From Nymphaea colorata (Eukaryota; Streptophyta; Magnoliopsida; Nymphaeales; Nymphaeaceae): a stretch of 64,000 nucleotides of DNA. The position numbers were made by a program, and so were the translations under genes. Positions 32,701 through 45,156 of this stretch are shown in pieces; the stretch's first letter is position 1, and the number at the start of each line of letters is the position of its first letter. Location of the stretch: positions 19,032,370 through 19,096,369 of the forward strand of contig NC_045140.1 in the NCBI RefSeq assembly GCF_008831285.2, written 5' to 3'. The notes under the pieces were generated by a model. The model saw only the letters and a list, made by a program, of their open reading frames with translations. It ran no database searches and was not told where the DNA came from.

Positions 32701-35700
32701 ACGTGTGGTGCACATAGATGGACCTGGACAACAAGCGGTGAAAAAAAAGAGCCATAACAATAAACTAAGAACCGTCAAAATACAAGGCCTAATGAATGGA
32801 AAAACAGTTTTTGATATAACTTTTTTGCTTCAAAAAACTCACATCCAATGAAGAACAATGCTTATATAACCTAGATGTACCTACATAACTAAGAACAAAA
32901 AAGTGTGGGCTTGATTCTTTCCTATGTCATATGGACACTCCTGGAAGGGCACCATAGCTGTGTTGACACGGTTAGACACCAGTGCAGGTGTTGGGATATG
33001 GCAGACTCCTATTTTGTATTTTTTGGTATATTTTAACATGTTTTGTCTAGTAATCCATTACTTATGAATATAAACCATTGCATCTGTGTCCGGACACCTA
33101 ACTGGTATCTTCACCCACAACTGTGCCACACCAGTACCCTATGGATTCTGTCCATTGCACTATGTAGACTACATTAGAGCTTTTTGTCACCAACAAGCCC
33201 CAAAATAAAAGACCCTATGGATTTCCAACTATGTGAAAATTTTCCTACAGATTGTTGAGCATTTCATCTTCTACAGTAGCCACTCTCTTGTCTAGGATGA
33301 CATTGCCCGCATGCAGCTAGGGATGTACATAAGTCGAGTTCGAGCTGACCTGAGCCAGCTCAAGCGCTATAAACCAGAGCTCGAGCTTGGCTGGAGTCGA
33401 GCTCGAGTACATTAGTTCAAGCTCAGCTCGGTTAACTCGAGCCGAGGTTTGGCTGGAGATTAGCCAAGCCGTTCATTAACCTCAGCTCCAGCATATGAGC
33501 AGTTCGTTAAAAATTAATTTTAATTGAAAGGAGATGCCCAGATTTGAACTTTAAACATCAGAGATTCAGAGTTGCTAGCCACCCCAACACGCCATTGGGG
33601 TAGCTTTTCGTTTATGTCAATTTGTTGAAGCATCTTTTACATATTCTTTTTCCACAAACTTAATTGAGTTTAACCGAGCTGAGACAACGTAGCAGGAGCT
33701 CAACTTGTTAAGTCAAATAAGTTTATGTCTTAACTCAAACTTGAGTCATTTATTAAAGGAGTCAAGCTCGAGTCGAGTTCACCAAGCAAGTTCAAGTTGA
33801 GCCTAAGTTGGCTCAACTCATTGAACATCCCTACATGGAGAAAGCCATTTTACTATTTTTTATGCCAAGGCAAAATGACAAATTTTTCAGAAAGGAAAAC
33901 CCTTTTAAATCCTGTAAGTTCTCCAATTGCTCATATGGAAATATTTCACTAGCCCCCTTTTTACTCCACCTGAAATGCTATTGTTGCACTGAAATATCAT
34001 GACTTGCGGTCATCGGCTATTCGATTCACTTTCATTTGTTTTTTTTTTGTAATCAAAGGTTTAGCAACATTAGCTATTTAGCCAACCTCCTTGTGCTTGC
34101 ATAGTTGAAAAGCAAAATCCAAAAAACATTGTGTGAACTGGACATAAGAGTGGGCAACTTAATGGGCATCTGGGACACTAAACAGTCTTGCCAATGTTTT
34201 TCTTTTAATCACTCAACGGATTAAAAAGTTTGCATTTATTTTTTCTAAGATTTAAATGTGTTTTCTACTTTCTTTCATATTATACTTCAACAAGCATGTA
34301 CTTTTATATGTAAAGGTGTCCATTCTTTTTTTTTTTCATATGTTGACTGTTTGTTAGGTTCCCAATGTTTCTCAGGATATTTTTATTACCATGAGCTGTG
34401 TTGCCAAGATACAGTATTTAGACCCAAAAAGGCTGCTTACTTGCAAAGAAAGATAAATAATTAGCTAACTTTCCAGCTTCTACTATTATGCTTCTCCTTG
34501 GAAGCATAACAAAACTTTCAAATCCCAAGCATCAATTTGTAGACTATAAAATTTGCAAAAAATTTGATGTCATTCATAAATGCAACAATCAAACAAAAGC
34601 TTTCCTACTCTACCAGTCTACCACCAATATCAACTTACAGAAAGAAAAGGGATAATCAAATAACTAAAACAATGAAACCAAACGAAAATGTGAAACAATA
34701 TTTACCAGCCTTGCAAGCACAAGCAGAATAGAATTTTTCAGTCCAGATATTTGAGAAGATTCCATCCGCTTAACAAGAGCAGCAACGAGGTTCTGTAAAT
34801 GCTGTTGCATTTCTGAAGGTAGGTGTAAAATAAGTTGCAATACGTAGCCACCAACAAACAGTGATGCAGAGCTGTCCAAATCTGGATTAAGTAGCCTGCA
34901 TGTGTGTAGACTCCTTAGGTTTTAGAAACGCAACTGTACCACTATATATTGGGTCAGAATTCCGTATAGGCCACAAGACTCCAAACACATTGATAAACTA
35001 ACAGGATATAAAGTGAATATATCAAATATGTGTGCAGCGGTATATATGCTGGCACTACATAGTATAAACATCAATAACATATAAATAGTTGAACTTTATT
35101 AGTTCACATATCTATTCATATTCCAATATTCTTCAGGAACATCATTGCAGTAGATCAGGCTCAACCAAGCTCCACTTCTATTAAAAGAAAAGTCTAAGCC
35201 TCTAACTATGCCCTGACTAAGCAAGAAACTTTAACTAAGAGATGCTGGAAGACAATCACACACTATTACAAGGATATGGATATTGAAAACAACCTAATTT
35301 CTAAAATGCATGACTTCATGGCCATCTAAAACTCCCCAAGTTACATATTTCCTTAGAGGGTAAAGTATTTTTTCAATTGGACGGCAAGTCCATATGCAGC
35401 TGTTTTAAGATCTTCTGTTGTATTGACATATTCATGGCATGATTCTCCACAATTTTCATCCTGCCTATAGCATATCAACAAGTGTCATAAGAGTTGCAAG
35501 CCATCAAAAATGAAATTAAACATGATGATGAACAGACAAAACCATGCCATAAGTAGGGAAAGTAACAGCCACATACAGAGCCTATCAAACCCCAAGGCAG
35601 AATAAAGAAGACACCACAGTGGCAAAACACAAAAAAGAACAAGGAAGCGGACCATACCTTGAGGCAGAATCAAGAAGACTCCTGATTGTGAAACCTGGTT

Positions 35701-38700
35701 CATGGCCCCAAGAAAGCATGTCTTGCTTGCCTCCTAAAACAAATGCAGACAGACATTCCGTTGCATTCTGCAGAAGAAAAATTAGATTCAAATACAACGT
35801 TGGATAAGTTATAAATCAAATTTATTCATTACCAAACAAGTATGTACATAACCTCCTATCAGTTACCTGAATCTCACCATGATCCTCACTTTGTAAAGTA
35901 ATCTGGACAACAAGGTCAAAGCAAGCATCATAAGCCTGCTTGACAACATCAGAAGGTGCTTTCTGCAGTAGTGCAACAACAACTCTTAGTAAGCTAACTA
36001 AACCAAATAACTCTTAGCCTCTTCATAAGACATAACTTCTAATGCCAACAAAAGCAGCTGCCAGCAGCTCTTCTGCAACATGTGGAGATTAGAAACACAA
36101 AGCAGGCATCCAAGTAATCCCCTCTTTGCACCTTTATTAACATTGTCAAGAGATCCAAGGAACCGGCAACTAAACCTTCGGGCTGTTGATGTGGCTGTCA
36201 GAAGATAAATGCAGAAGTAAGAACAAAATGTGCAAACTCAATATGGCTATCTGCTATTTAAATAGAAACTAGCAGTGACTTGAGAGTTGAGACAGACATC
36301 TACTAAAGAGACAATACATTTTGCAAAATGGGGCCAATTGAAGGCAGGACACGAGAAACAAGAGGCCGCAAGCATCCAGGCATATCCTTGATTGCCTGAA
36401 ACAAAAACAAGGCATATCATAAATGAAAAACACAATAGCACTTAGAGTTCAGTATAAAACTGTCCAAAAAATGAGCAAGGAGATGGGAAAAACTAAAGAG
36501 AGTGTGACAAATCTGTCATCAATATATCACAATGTACATATCCTAATTAGTGAAAATTAGACATGAAATGTCTAATCTCATTTTATGCAGTAACATTAGA
36601 ATGAACTGGAAACACTGTGAACCATAATTTCAAGACGAGGTATTAGAATAATGCTAGCAGAAGTACTCAACTAAAGCAAGAAGATGCATGGAAGCAAACT
36701 GTGTATGAAGAGCAGGTGTTTCCATAGAACCCTAAGCCCTCAATCAAGCCTATTTCGATAATTTTTTTTTACACAAAGGACAACTATGCTCCTCGATGCA
36801 GCTTGACCACACCCTACTCGTTGTGGACACAAGTCAAGTGAATGTCTAAAATAGACAGTTTTGGTCATTTTGATGGACAAAGCAAAAGAAACAATTAGAG
36901 AGCACGTCAATGGTAAGAAGAAATTGCATAAGCCTACCTAGAAGATTATGGATGAGAGACGGATTGGACAACATCATGCTCTTCATAGAGGGGCAATCAT
37001 CTAAATCTAGTACTGAGATATTCAGCCACATTCTAAATCAACAAAAAGTGAATAAGAAATTTGTGAACTGCATTAAGACGCAAGTCCCTAAGCCTGACAT
37101 ATAACGTGTCTTTCATTTAGAGATGGAAGTCTACAATAATGCTCAAGGTGACATGGGAAGAAAGGTGGCCGTTCAAACTTCAAACATAGGATAACAAGTT
37201 CCCAAGTACTTTTTTTTTAGTTGAATTATTCCTTAGTCGTTCCATCTTTTACATTTTCTTTTTATCTTTATTTTTATCATATTGTTTTATATGTGATCAG
37301 AAGTGTGGTAAAATAGGTATGAAAGTGACTTACAAAACTTTGAAGTTTTTTCCAAATAAAATTTTCAATCAAATATGAAATGAAAGTGGATGTGAAAGGA
37401 AAATGGTGTTTTTGCTTTTTGATGTAATTGTTTTGACTTTTCTAATGTTGAATTTTTAAATTTTAAAAGAATAAAATTACAATTTTCATATCAGCATATG
37501 CACTTTAAATATTAGATTTGTGTCAACCAAATTCGTAAGAAATCAGATCCCATACAGGCAAAGAAGGCAAATGTCAACACGATATCTGATCCCAACCATA
37601 GCCTAAGCACAATGATAAAGATGTTAGTAAGCCCAAGCCAAGGTCCACAGCAAACTCACAAAGTTGTATCCAGATGGACAACGGCACCTCAGATATGCAT
37701 GCTTAGGGTTAAAAAAGACACAAACGAAAGTTCAAAGTTTTTACAGTTACTATGGAGCACTGTTATCAATATCGTTTTCTGAATCAAATTGAAGAGACCG
37801 ATGATTCAGCAAACCAGCTGAATTGAAGTGAAATTGAAAATGTTCGTGAATTGGATTGACTAAAAAAATTAATTTTTTATTTAAAAAAGCAAAAAGATGA
37901 AAAAAATTTAAAAAACACTTTAAGCAGTAATAAAAATAGCTTTAGGTAGTCAAAACAATAAACTAATAATAATAATAATAGCTTAATAGAAATATTAAAA
38001 AAAACAAATATAACCCGGTTTAACATAAGATAATAGCTTGTCACCACCATGGCATCAACAATAATAGTAGTAATAATAAACAATAATAATAATCAAAATA
38101 ACGAGAAGGAAAAAAAAAAGTAGTTTTAACAAAGAAGAAGAAGGACGAGAAGAATGACAAACAAAGAAAAAGAAAGACTGGAAGAATGAAGAAAAAGAAG
38201 AGTAACTGAATGATAAGAATAAAGAAGGATCTGGCAAATTCTTGTGAAGAAGAGGACAAAGAAGTTCCAATTAAGAGGAAGAGTGAGAAGAACAAAGATT
38301 GAAAGAATGAAGAAGTAGCAAGTTCTTCTGAAGAAGTAGGAACAGAAAAAGGAAATACTAAAACAAAGAAATGGGACAGATTGAAGAATTTTAAAAGCTC
38401 TTGTGAAGGAGGAGGAAAAGGAAATGTTGAACTAGAAGAAACAAAGAAACGAGACCAATTTGTTCAATTCATGTGAAGAAGAAGAATAAGGACGAAGCAG
38501 AAATAATTAACCAAGAAAGGAACCCCATGACAGATCTGGACAAGTTTCTGTTATAAAGAACCAGGCGGAAGAGGGGGAGGAGGAATAAATACCATCTCCA
38601 CAATTTGGGAAATGTGGAGCCTAGGACTGCTGTTTTGCTGGATCCTATCATATGGGTGCAGTGTGTGGATGCGGATACGGCAAGTTTCACGATGTTATCA

Positions 38701-41700
38701 TGATGAGACATCATCTCAGGAGACTTAGAACAATCAGACGATGGAAATTCCAATGGCATAAATTTGGAGTCAAAACAGGGTGAAATGAAGAAATAAATTT
38801 TCACACTTTCGTCAGACCTACCTCCAACACTTCAACAGCATCAATACTGATCAATGGATCCGAAACATGCTGTGCCCACAAGTTGAGAACCAAAGGAGAA
38901 ATAACTGGTTCTACAGAAACTATTGCACCATTTCCTGGCATTCAAGTAATACAAAGTCAAGAAAACCAGAAGCAACAATTCACTAAATGATATGGACAAC
39001 AACATAATACATCGCCACACCTGCCTTTACCGCAGCTTGCAGTGTCTCAAGAACTAAATGCATTGTTTCATCGGAAGCCTATGAAGGAAAAAGATCGCCT
39101 TTCAATTCTTTATCAAGAAAGCTAATAATAAAATTGTTCCAAGTCAAACCTACCTGCTTAAGAAGCTCAACTATGGCTGAAAATAGACCTATAATATGGG
39201 GCTGCATGGTGTCATAGTTCGAATCCTGCAAAAGTTGAGATAACGCTCGGCAGGCACCTACTTTTACTGGTGGTGGACTGCAGGGCAACAGCGATGTGCA
39301 GGACTGATAAGTTTCATGGCAATTGGGATTTTAGGTATTCTATGTCAACATAAAGAAAATGGTTATTACACTTCAGAAGCAATTGCCTGCATAGCTGCAA
39401 AAAGAAAATGCTTGAGAGTTGTTTGTCCAACCTGTAAAATAAAGAAACTATGCTCAAGTATTAATTCCACCCCAAAAGTTAAAAAGGAAAAGATGATCAC
39501 ATATTGCTGAACTACAAAGGAAACAATCGCTGGAGTTACCACAGAGGAAAACTTAGCAATTGTTGAAAATATCCTCGCATGGAGAAAAGGAAATTCTTGA
39601 ACCACTGCAAAATGAATTGAAGTGGATAAACAACAGAAAATTATCCAGAATTTACATGAATGTAAACCTGAAAAACATCCAATACCTATCCCCATATCTT
39701 TGGTAAGCATTGGTTCAATGCACCTTCCTATTCTCAGTTTCACTGATTCATCATCCTGCCAAGAAGAATAATGAAATTTGATCTGTAACATCAGGAGGCA
39801 GTAAAACATAGGGCCGACAACCAAAATAAAACAAATGGATCATAACACTGCAAGTCAATATAGCAAGCAAACCTCAGGTTCAGCCACCACTTCTGCCAGT
39901 GCTCCCAAGGAGAAAATTGCTGCCTCCGCCAGCTGCACAAGGAAAATCAGAAGCACATAAGAAAGCAGAGATATATTACATGTAGCGTTTCACAATCACC
40001 AAGAAAGGAACTTCTGAAGCAGCTCCATAACCACTGCTGATATATGAAGTACAAGATACACATAAATGCCACTAATCAATTGATATATGTAGATCTTGTG
40101 CACATCCCTGTCACAATTTATATACCCTTTTGAATTAGAACTGCACCAAGTATTGCATAATCTAACCTATAAGTCCATGACCCAGAAAAAATCTCTTGGT
40201 GGATCACTGGATCTTTGAGTAAAAATATAGAATATGGATGCACTTGTGAGGTCATATGCATAGCATGTGCATCATCCTGGTGGCCCCTGGACACCTTGTC
40301 CATAAGATTTCAGTAAACACTAATGCTAAAATCAAGGATATGATGTAAGATAAGGGCTGAGAAATTTTGATTCAGAAAAATGATTTTCTTTTACATATAT
40401 ACCTAGTTCATAAGTGCCAGAATCCACGTTGATATCAAGCTCACAAAGTAAGAAAAAAAAAACAGAATTTTAAAATATCAGAAGTCAGGTTACTAACTTT
40501 CCACCAACGACTGGAACCAGAAGCTTTTGCTTGAAGAGATTCACTGAATCGATTTTGAGCAGCTTCTAGAACAGCCTCAATTCCATCATCATAAGCCTTA
40601 ACAATCTCTTCTAACAACAACAAACCTGATTGTAAACAAATAAGGTAGTAAGTTACCCAGTCAATTTTAGAAAGATGGCATCAAATTTATAAATGAAAAA
40701 ACAATTAAAGAAATAAATAACAGGCAATACCAGAAATTCGACAACTATAAGCCATGTCATCCTCATCAGCAACATACTGATTAGCATCAGCCACCCATGT
40801 CTGAACCTGCACAAGTTTAAGAAGACCAAAAAGTAAGGAAAATATTTCTTCACCTAGAAGGATTAAGTGATCAAATGGACTTGTAAAGTTTCTAAAATAG
40901 CAAAATAATCTTGGCACTCTCAAGCGAAAAACTAAAACCTTCCTCAGAACAAAACTAAAGATATATTAAATGCCATAGAGCATGTACAGCAGAAAAGGTA
41001 TTCTTGATTGATTGTATCATGAAAAAGAAAAAATAGGAGTAATCTACCTGCTCTTCAGTCATTTGCAGAAAAGCAACAGCATAATACAGCAGCTCCTTAA
41101 TATTTCCCTGAACAACCTGGAGAAAACCATGACCCAAAAAACAAAAGTCACCCTTACAATTTTAGACATGATTCCGCATGGCTGAGTGATAACTGATAAC
41201 TCATCATTTGTACCACAGTAGCAAAAGAATACAAACCATTACCTTACTCAGCTTCCTATCACCAACAACAGTGAGAAAGAACTCAAACAACTGCAGGAAA
41301 ACCAACACCATAAGAAGGATATCAACTGTAAAAGGTAATAAAACTGGTCAAAGACTCAAAATCAATCCACAATGGTCCACTTGTATGTGTTGCCTTGGGC
41401 AATGAAATGTAAGAAAATGTGTTTGGAAGATCGATGATAGCGCTACAATGAAGTAAGAAAGATGTCAACCTCCAGAAATACCTTAAAGAGGCATTTACAT
41501 TTTCCCAGACCCGAAAATAAGATGCAGAAACTTGGAAAATAATACCTGTTCAACAAATCTAATTGTAGATACCATAAAAAATGGTACTGATTGTATATAG
41601 ATAAAAAGTTCTGCATTCAGGAAAACTTGCAGAAATCTGGACGGTTTCCAGGATTCCAGAAAAAAAACCACTAAACCACCATTTATATCAGTACATTGCT

Positions 41701-44700
41701 CCATAAGCATAGGATGCAGAAAGAAAACAGGCCAGTTATGGACAGATTATTAGACAACAGTCAAAATCATATTTGAAAACATTAGACAAAAAAATTAACC
41801 TGAATAATTCAACATTTGGTATCTTCCTGCTATATTATTCATATCCAAATAGTTCACTGAATTATGGTACGTGTGGTACCAAACATGGACAAACTGAGCA
41901 AGACAAGCACTTTACATTGTGGGTCACCTCCACTTAAGCTGTAGTAGCCATGCTGGCTTGAGTAAGAATTAAGCCTGGCTATTTCGATCTATATATAATA
42001 GTGTCAATGGTCCCAATTGCCTTATTAACTTCTTCGACCAAGTAGCACCAGGTGAAATTTTGAGTTTCAGCTCAATGGCATTTCAAAAAGTGGTATCTAT
42101 CTTTTTATAAAAGTGCTTTTCCTATACTTTCTCAATTAGATGGTCTTATGATTTCTCCAAGAACAATAATTTGTACAACGTGATTACGGGATTACCTGAA
42201 TAACAAAGGCATCAAGACTTGTATCTGCACCATCTGAATCAACTCTGCCAGAATAAGGATCTTCTGTACCTTGTATTGATGATAATTCATATACTCGCAA
42301 ACATGACACAAAAGTTTGCCATGTAGAAGCCAGGACAGCTATAAACAAAGAAAAAAATGTTAAAGTATATAAACAACTACGTATATATGTATATCAACAA
42401 TTGTGTATATATGTATATACATTCATGTGTGTGTACGCAGAAAGTTTGTATGAGAAAATATAAGTTTACCAACAAATTCTGCTTCTCCAAGGCTGCGGAA
42501 ACTTTGAATTAACTGAATCAAGCACTTCAACACCTGGTTGAAACTTAATTAGTGACCACCTGAACATATATCATATATGAAATAAGCTGGTGTGAGAATC
42601 AAACAATGAAATGCAAAATGACTGCCCACCTCCATCCTAATACCCCAATCATCTGGATCCTCAGACTGCACAGGAGCTTGCATAATAGATGAAAACTGTT
42701 CCATCCATGCCTTAAACATTGGAACCATCAGCTCTCTGGTTTCTGACTAAAGAAAAGTAATGGATCAATTTGAATCACCATGTATTAGATCCACATGAGA
42801 TTAACCAAATGCAATATACTTTGGTACTACATATATTCTGCATGTAAGCAGATGGAGCTGTACCTTGTAAACACCAGTCATCGACCCCAATGTAGAAATG
42901 CAAGAATGAACTATTGAAAGAGCTTTAGTTCTCATATGCTTGTTATAGATCTGGACATGTTTTATGGCAAATATATTAAAAAACTAGTGACTTCATACAT
43001 AAAATTTATCAATTTCTTGTCATGTTATTAGCAGGCAGCAGCTGAAAAAAAATTTATTTAATGCTTCAAATGGCTCTACAGACCAACCTGATGAGATGAA
43101 ACAATGGTATGTAAATGAGGAAACAAAAGTTGCACCAGTCTTGGAACTGAGGAATCATCCAAGTCACCAGATAGAAGAGCCAGACATCTCAATCCTCCAT
43201 GCACTGCAAAGTAAAGGAAATAAAATAAACAGACAAAGAAAAGATATGAGACTAAAGAACAACATGTCAGTTCATAACAGACCAGTTACCTGTGTATATT
43301 CTTACAAAAGGGTTCAGGAAAGATAAATGATAGACATACATTACAAATACAACTTCAGTCATTACCCGCATGGATATTGCTCCGGTCAGTAATCAGCTTT
43401 AAAAGAAATGGCATCAACTCAGGCCATTCCTCTGGCCAGTCATAATGTGCAATGGACGCCACTGCCATGCTAGCAGCAGTGCAGATTTTGCCATGAGAAT
43501 CATCCAATGCCAGAAGCAGGAGATTTCTTATAGTAACCTGACAAGTTAATGCAAAAATGGCTCAAAAAGATATATCATAGAACAATCTTCAGAAACAAAA
43601 ATGCTTAGAGGAATCATTGTACATTGACTGTATACTTGATAACTTCCATGGAAATTATTTGGCATGTTCATAAGACATGAAAGAATGTCCTGCCCTTTAC
43701 AATTTTGTTTAGGATAAGGATGTGCTCAATAAATGATAAGAAAATACACTTGCATGTAATTTGTGCGAGATTTGAATGCACCAGCCAAGTAGCATATTTA
43801 GTTGCAAACTGGAAACAAATAAATAAGTGGATTGGGGCTTAACCTTTTCCATAGGTGGAACCAGAGGGTGCGTGTAATTTGGGTCATCTTCCTGCCAGTG
43901 CTGTTTGACAAACTGCTTCAGCAGGACTGCAGCTAAGTGATCAGGTCAAGTTCCACCTCACACACGATTTTTAAGATATGTGTCAAAATGAACTGAAAGG
44001 CCAATACAGAACACAAACGACTACCTAATAAATAAAACTATATTTTTTCATCTAGGATATCTGCCGCAGTCCAAAAGGAAGTTCTTTGTTGATTGTGACT
44101 TTAGATAATGCAACCCCAAAACCTTCAAAGAAATAAGCAGCGGAAATGTATGAAAATTGTGTCAGTCATACACAGAGAGTAATGTAAGTATTGGAAACAA
44201 AAGCAAAAGATGTCCCTGTTTAAATCGATTGAAGGGTAAGAATATAGAGATGCCCTGAATCAGGATCTAATTCCAAACCATAGCATCAAATAAACAAAGA
44301 ACAGACAAATTATTGAAGAACTGTGAGACCTTAAGTCCAGTGACACGTTAGTTATGTTTACACATTCATAAGCTCAACCAATCGTCTGTCGAGATACACC
44401 CACTTTTCCATGCATTTGCCTTTTCCTGTTTCTTTGTTTACTTTTGGGTTTAATGGTCCATCCATGAAATTCGAACTTTGTCTGAAATAGTTTACCACCA
44501 AACTCGATCACCAACCAACTCGCGACAATTAGCTAAACATTTAGCAGGCTAATTAAGCTCATCTGCAATTATAGAAATTTCTGACGGTAACTTCGTGATA
44601 CCTATAAATCAGACCAACCTGCCGAGCAACATTTGTGAACTTGTTCTATGGGATGAAAACTAAATAAATAAGTAGACATTTAAAAACAATCCCTAGTTCC

Positions 44701-45156
44701 ACAAAATGATGCGCTGCCAGCGCAGTCCAAGTAAACAATTAGCCTAGACTATCTAAACTTTCGCCCGGACCGACTATGTTCTCCACAGCCATAAAGAAAG
44801 CTCGGCCACGCGGAAAAACACAATAAATGAGCCCAAGATTTCAAGCCAACATCAAAATCACGTTCAAAAGAATCCGTGCGGCCAAACCGAGACCATTAGA
44901 CACAACTCTTGGCTCTAAAAGAACGAATCGAATAAGTGTTTTAAAAATAAGAGCACCCCCAGTAAAACAAGGAAAAGCAAAATAAAAACACCGAGTTGAT
45001 AGATAAGTCGATGGCTTCGGTACCGGGCTGAGACGAGGCTTCCCTTAAGGAAGCCTCCGCGAAGGATCGGACGTCCTGATTGGGGTCGAGCGTCGCCGTG
45101 AGGCAGTTGAGCAGCCATTGCTGATCCCGATCCATCGCGACGCTCTGACCCTCCAT
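29782..45156 (-). CDS. IPO9: Importin-9-like nuclear import receptor (importin beta family)
   Basis: This karyopherin ferries cargo through nuclear pores under Ran control. 33 coding exons give 1036 residues: 45156-45024, 44122-44061, 43936-43844, 43537-43366, 43203-43088, 42950-42864, 42746-42630, 42533-42470, 42338-42196, 41290-41243, 41116-41048, 40806-40731, 40625-40498, 39932-39873, 39755-39686, 39604-39540, 39431-39372, 39303-39154, 39078-39021, 38934-38822, 36395-36318, 36194-36132, 35962-35867, 35767-35658, 34895-34706, 32723-32609, 31327-31215, 31139-31062, 30834-30769, 30672-30541, 30452-30399, 30319-30239, 29832-29782. All phases agree. The N-terminus (MDRDQQWLLNCLTATLDPNQ, then RQLAAVLLKQFVKQHW) is the importin-beta N-terminal domain; the rest is HEAT-like, with an acidic patch near the C-terminus (DSEWEEVQDAGDAD). 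It matches Arabidopsis At1g26170 from memory. Intron 2 is an AT-AC intron. The exon 18 acceptor is the least certain border. Confidence 0.93.
31826..31887. repeat. Imperfect 20-bp hairpin in importin-9 intron
   Basis: The arm at 31826-31845 (TACGCTTTGTGAGTGCTTTG) pairs with 31868-31887 at 18 of 20 positions around a 22-base loop. Pairing stops at the arm ends. It may be a small MITE remnant or a folded RNA element; no function can be assigned. Confidence 0.5.
33318..33833. mobile_element. hAT-type MITE in importin-9 intron 25
   Basis: The ends are TAGGGATGTACA and TGAACATCCCTA. The inverted repeat continues imperfectly for about 21 bases to GTCGAG/GTTGAG. Flanking 8-mers CATGCAGC (33310-33317) and CATGGAGA (33834-33841) match at 6 of 8 positions, fitting the 8-bp target duplication of hAT elements. 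The body is rich in GAGCTCGAGC words typical of plant Ac-like non-autonomous families. It encodes no transposase. The changes in the duplication suggest an old insertion. Confidence 0.75.
33525..33610 (-). repeat. tRNA-like (SINE-type) segment within the hAT MITE
   Basis: On the minus strand, TGGCGTGTTGG resembles an A box and AAGTTCAAATCTG resembles a B box about 45 bases further on. The element may have picked up or been hit by a tRNA-derived SINE. Ends are not resolved. Confidence 0.35.
37860..38520. repeat. A/G-rich degenerate tandem repeats in importin-9 intron 20
   Basis: An AATAATAAT tract is followed by about 400 bases of AAGAAGAAG-rich sequence on the plus strand. The anchor TTCTTGTGAAGAAG-like word recurs near 38239, 38333, 38398 and 38468, so units of roughly 65-95 bases have drifted apart. 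The long minus-strand frames here are Phe/Leu/Ser runs and not genes. Confidence 0.6.
43937..44060 (-). other. U12-type AT-AC intron (importin-9 intron 2)
   Basis: The exon ends CGGCAG and the intron begins ATATCCT, the U12 5' splice-site consensus. The intron ends GATCAC and the next exon opens TTAGCTGCAGTC, giving LRQ|LAAVLL exactly as in the family. A branch-site-like CTTGAC (consensus CTTRAY) lies so that its A is about ten bases from the 3' end. Length is 124 nt. No GT-AG pair gives the conserved reading: the nearby TTAG acceptor would need a donor that is not there. Confidence 0.85.

Noticed and set aside
38041-38295. Phe/Leu-rich minus-strand frames that resemble membrane segments
   Set aside because: They are translations of a purine-rich degenerate repeat in an intron and have no family match.
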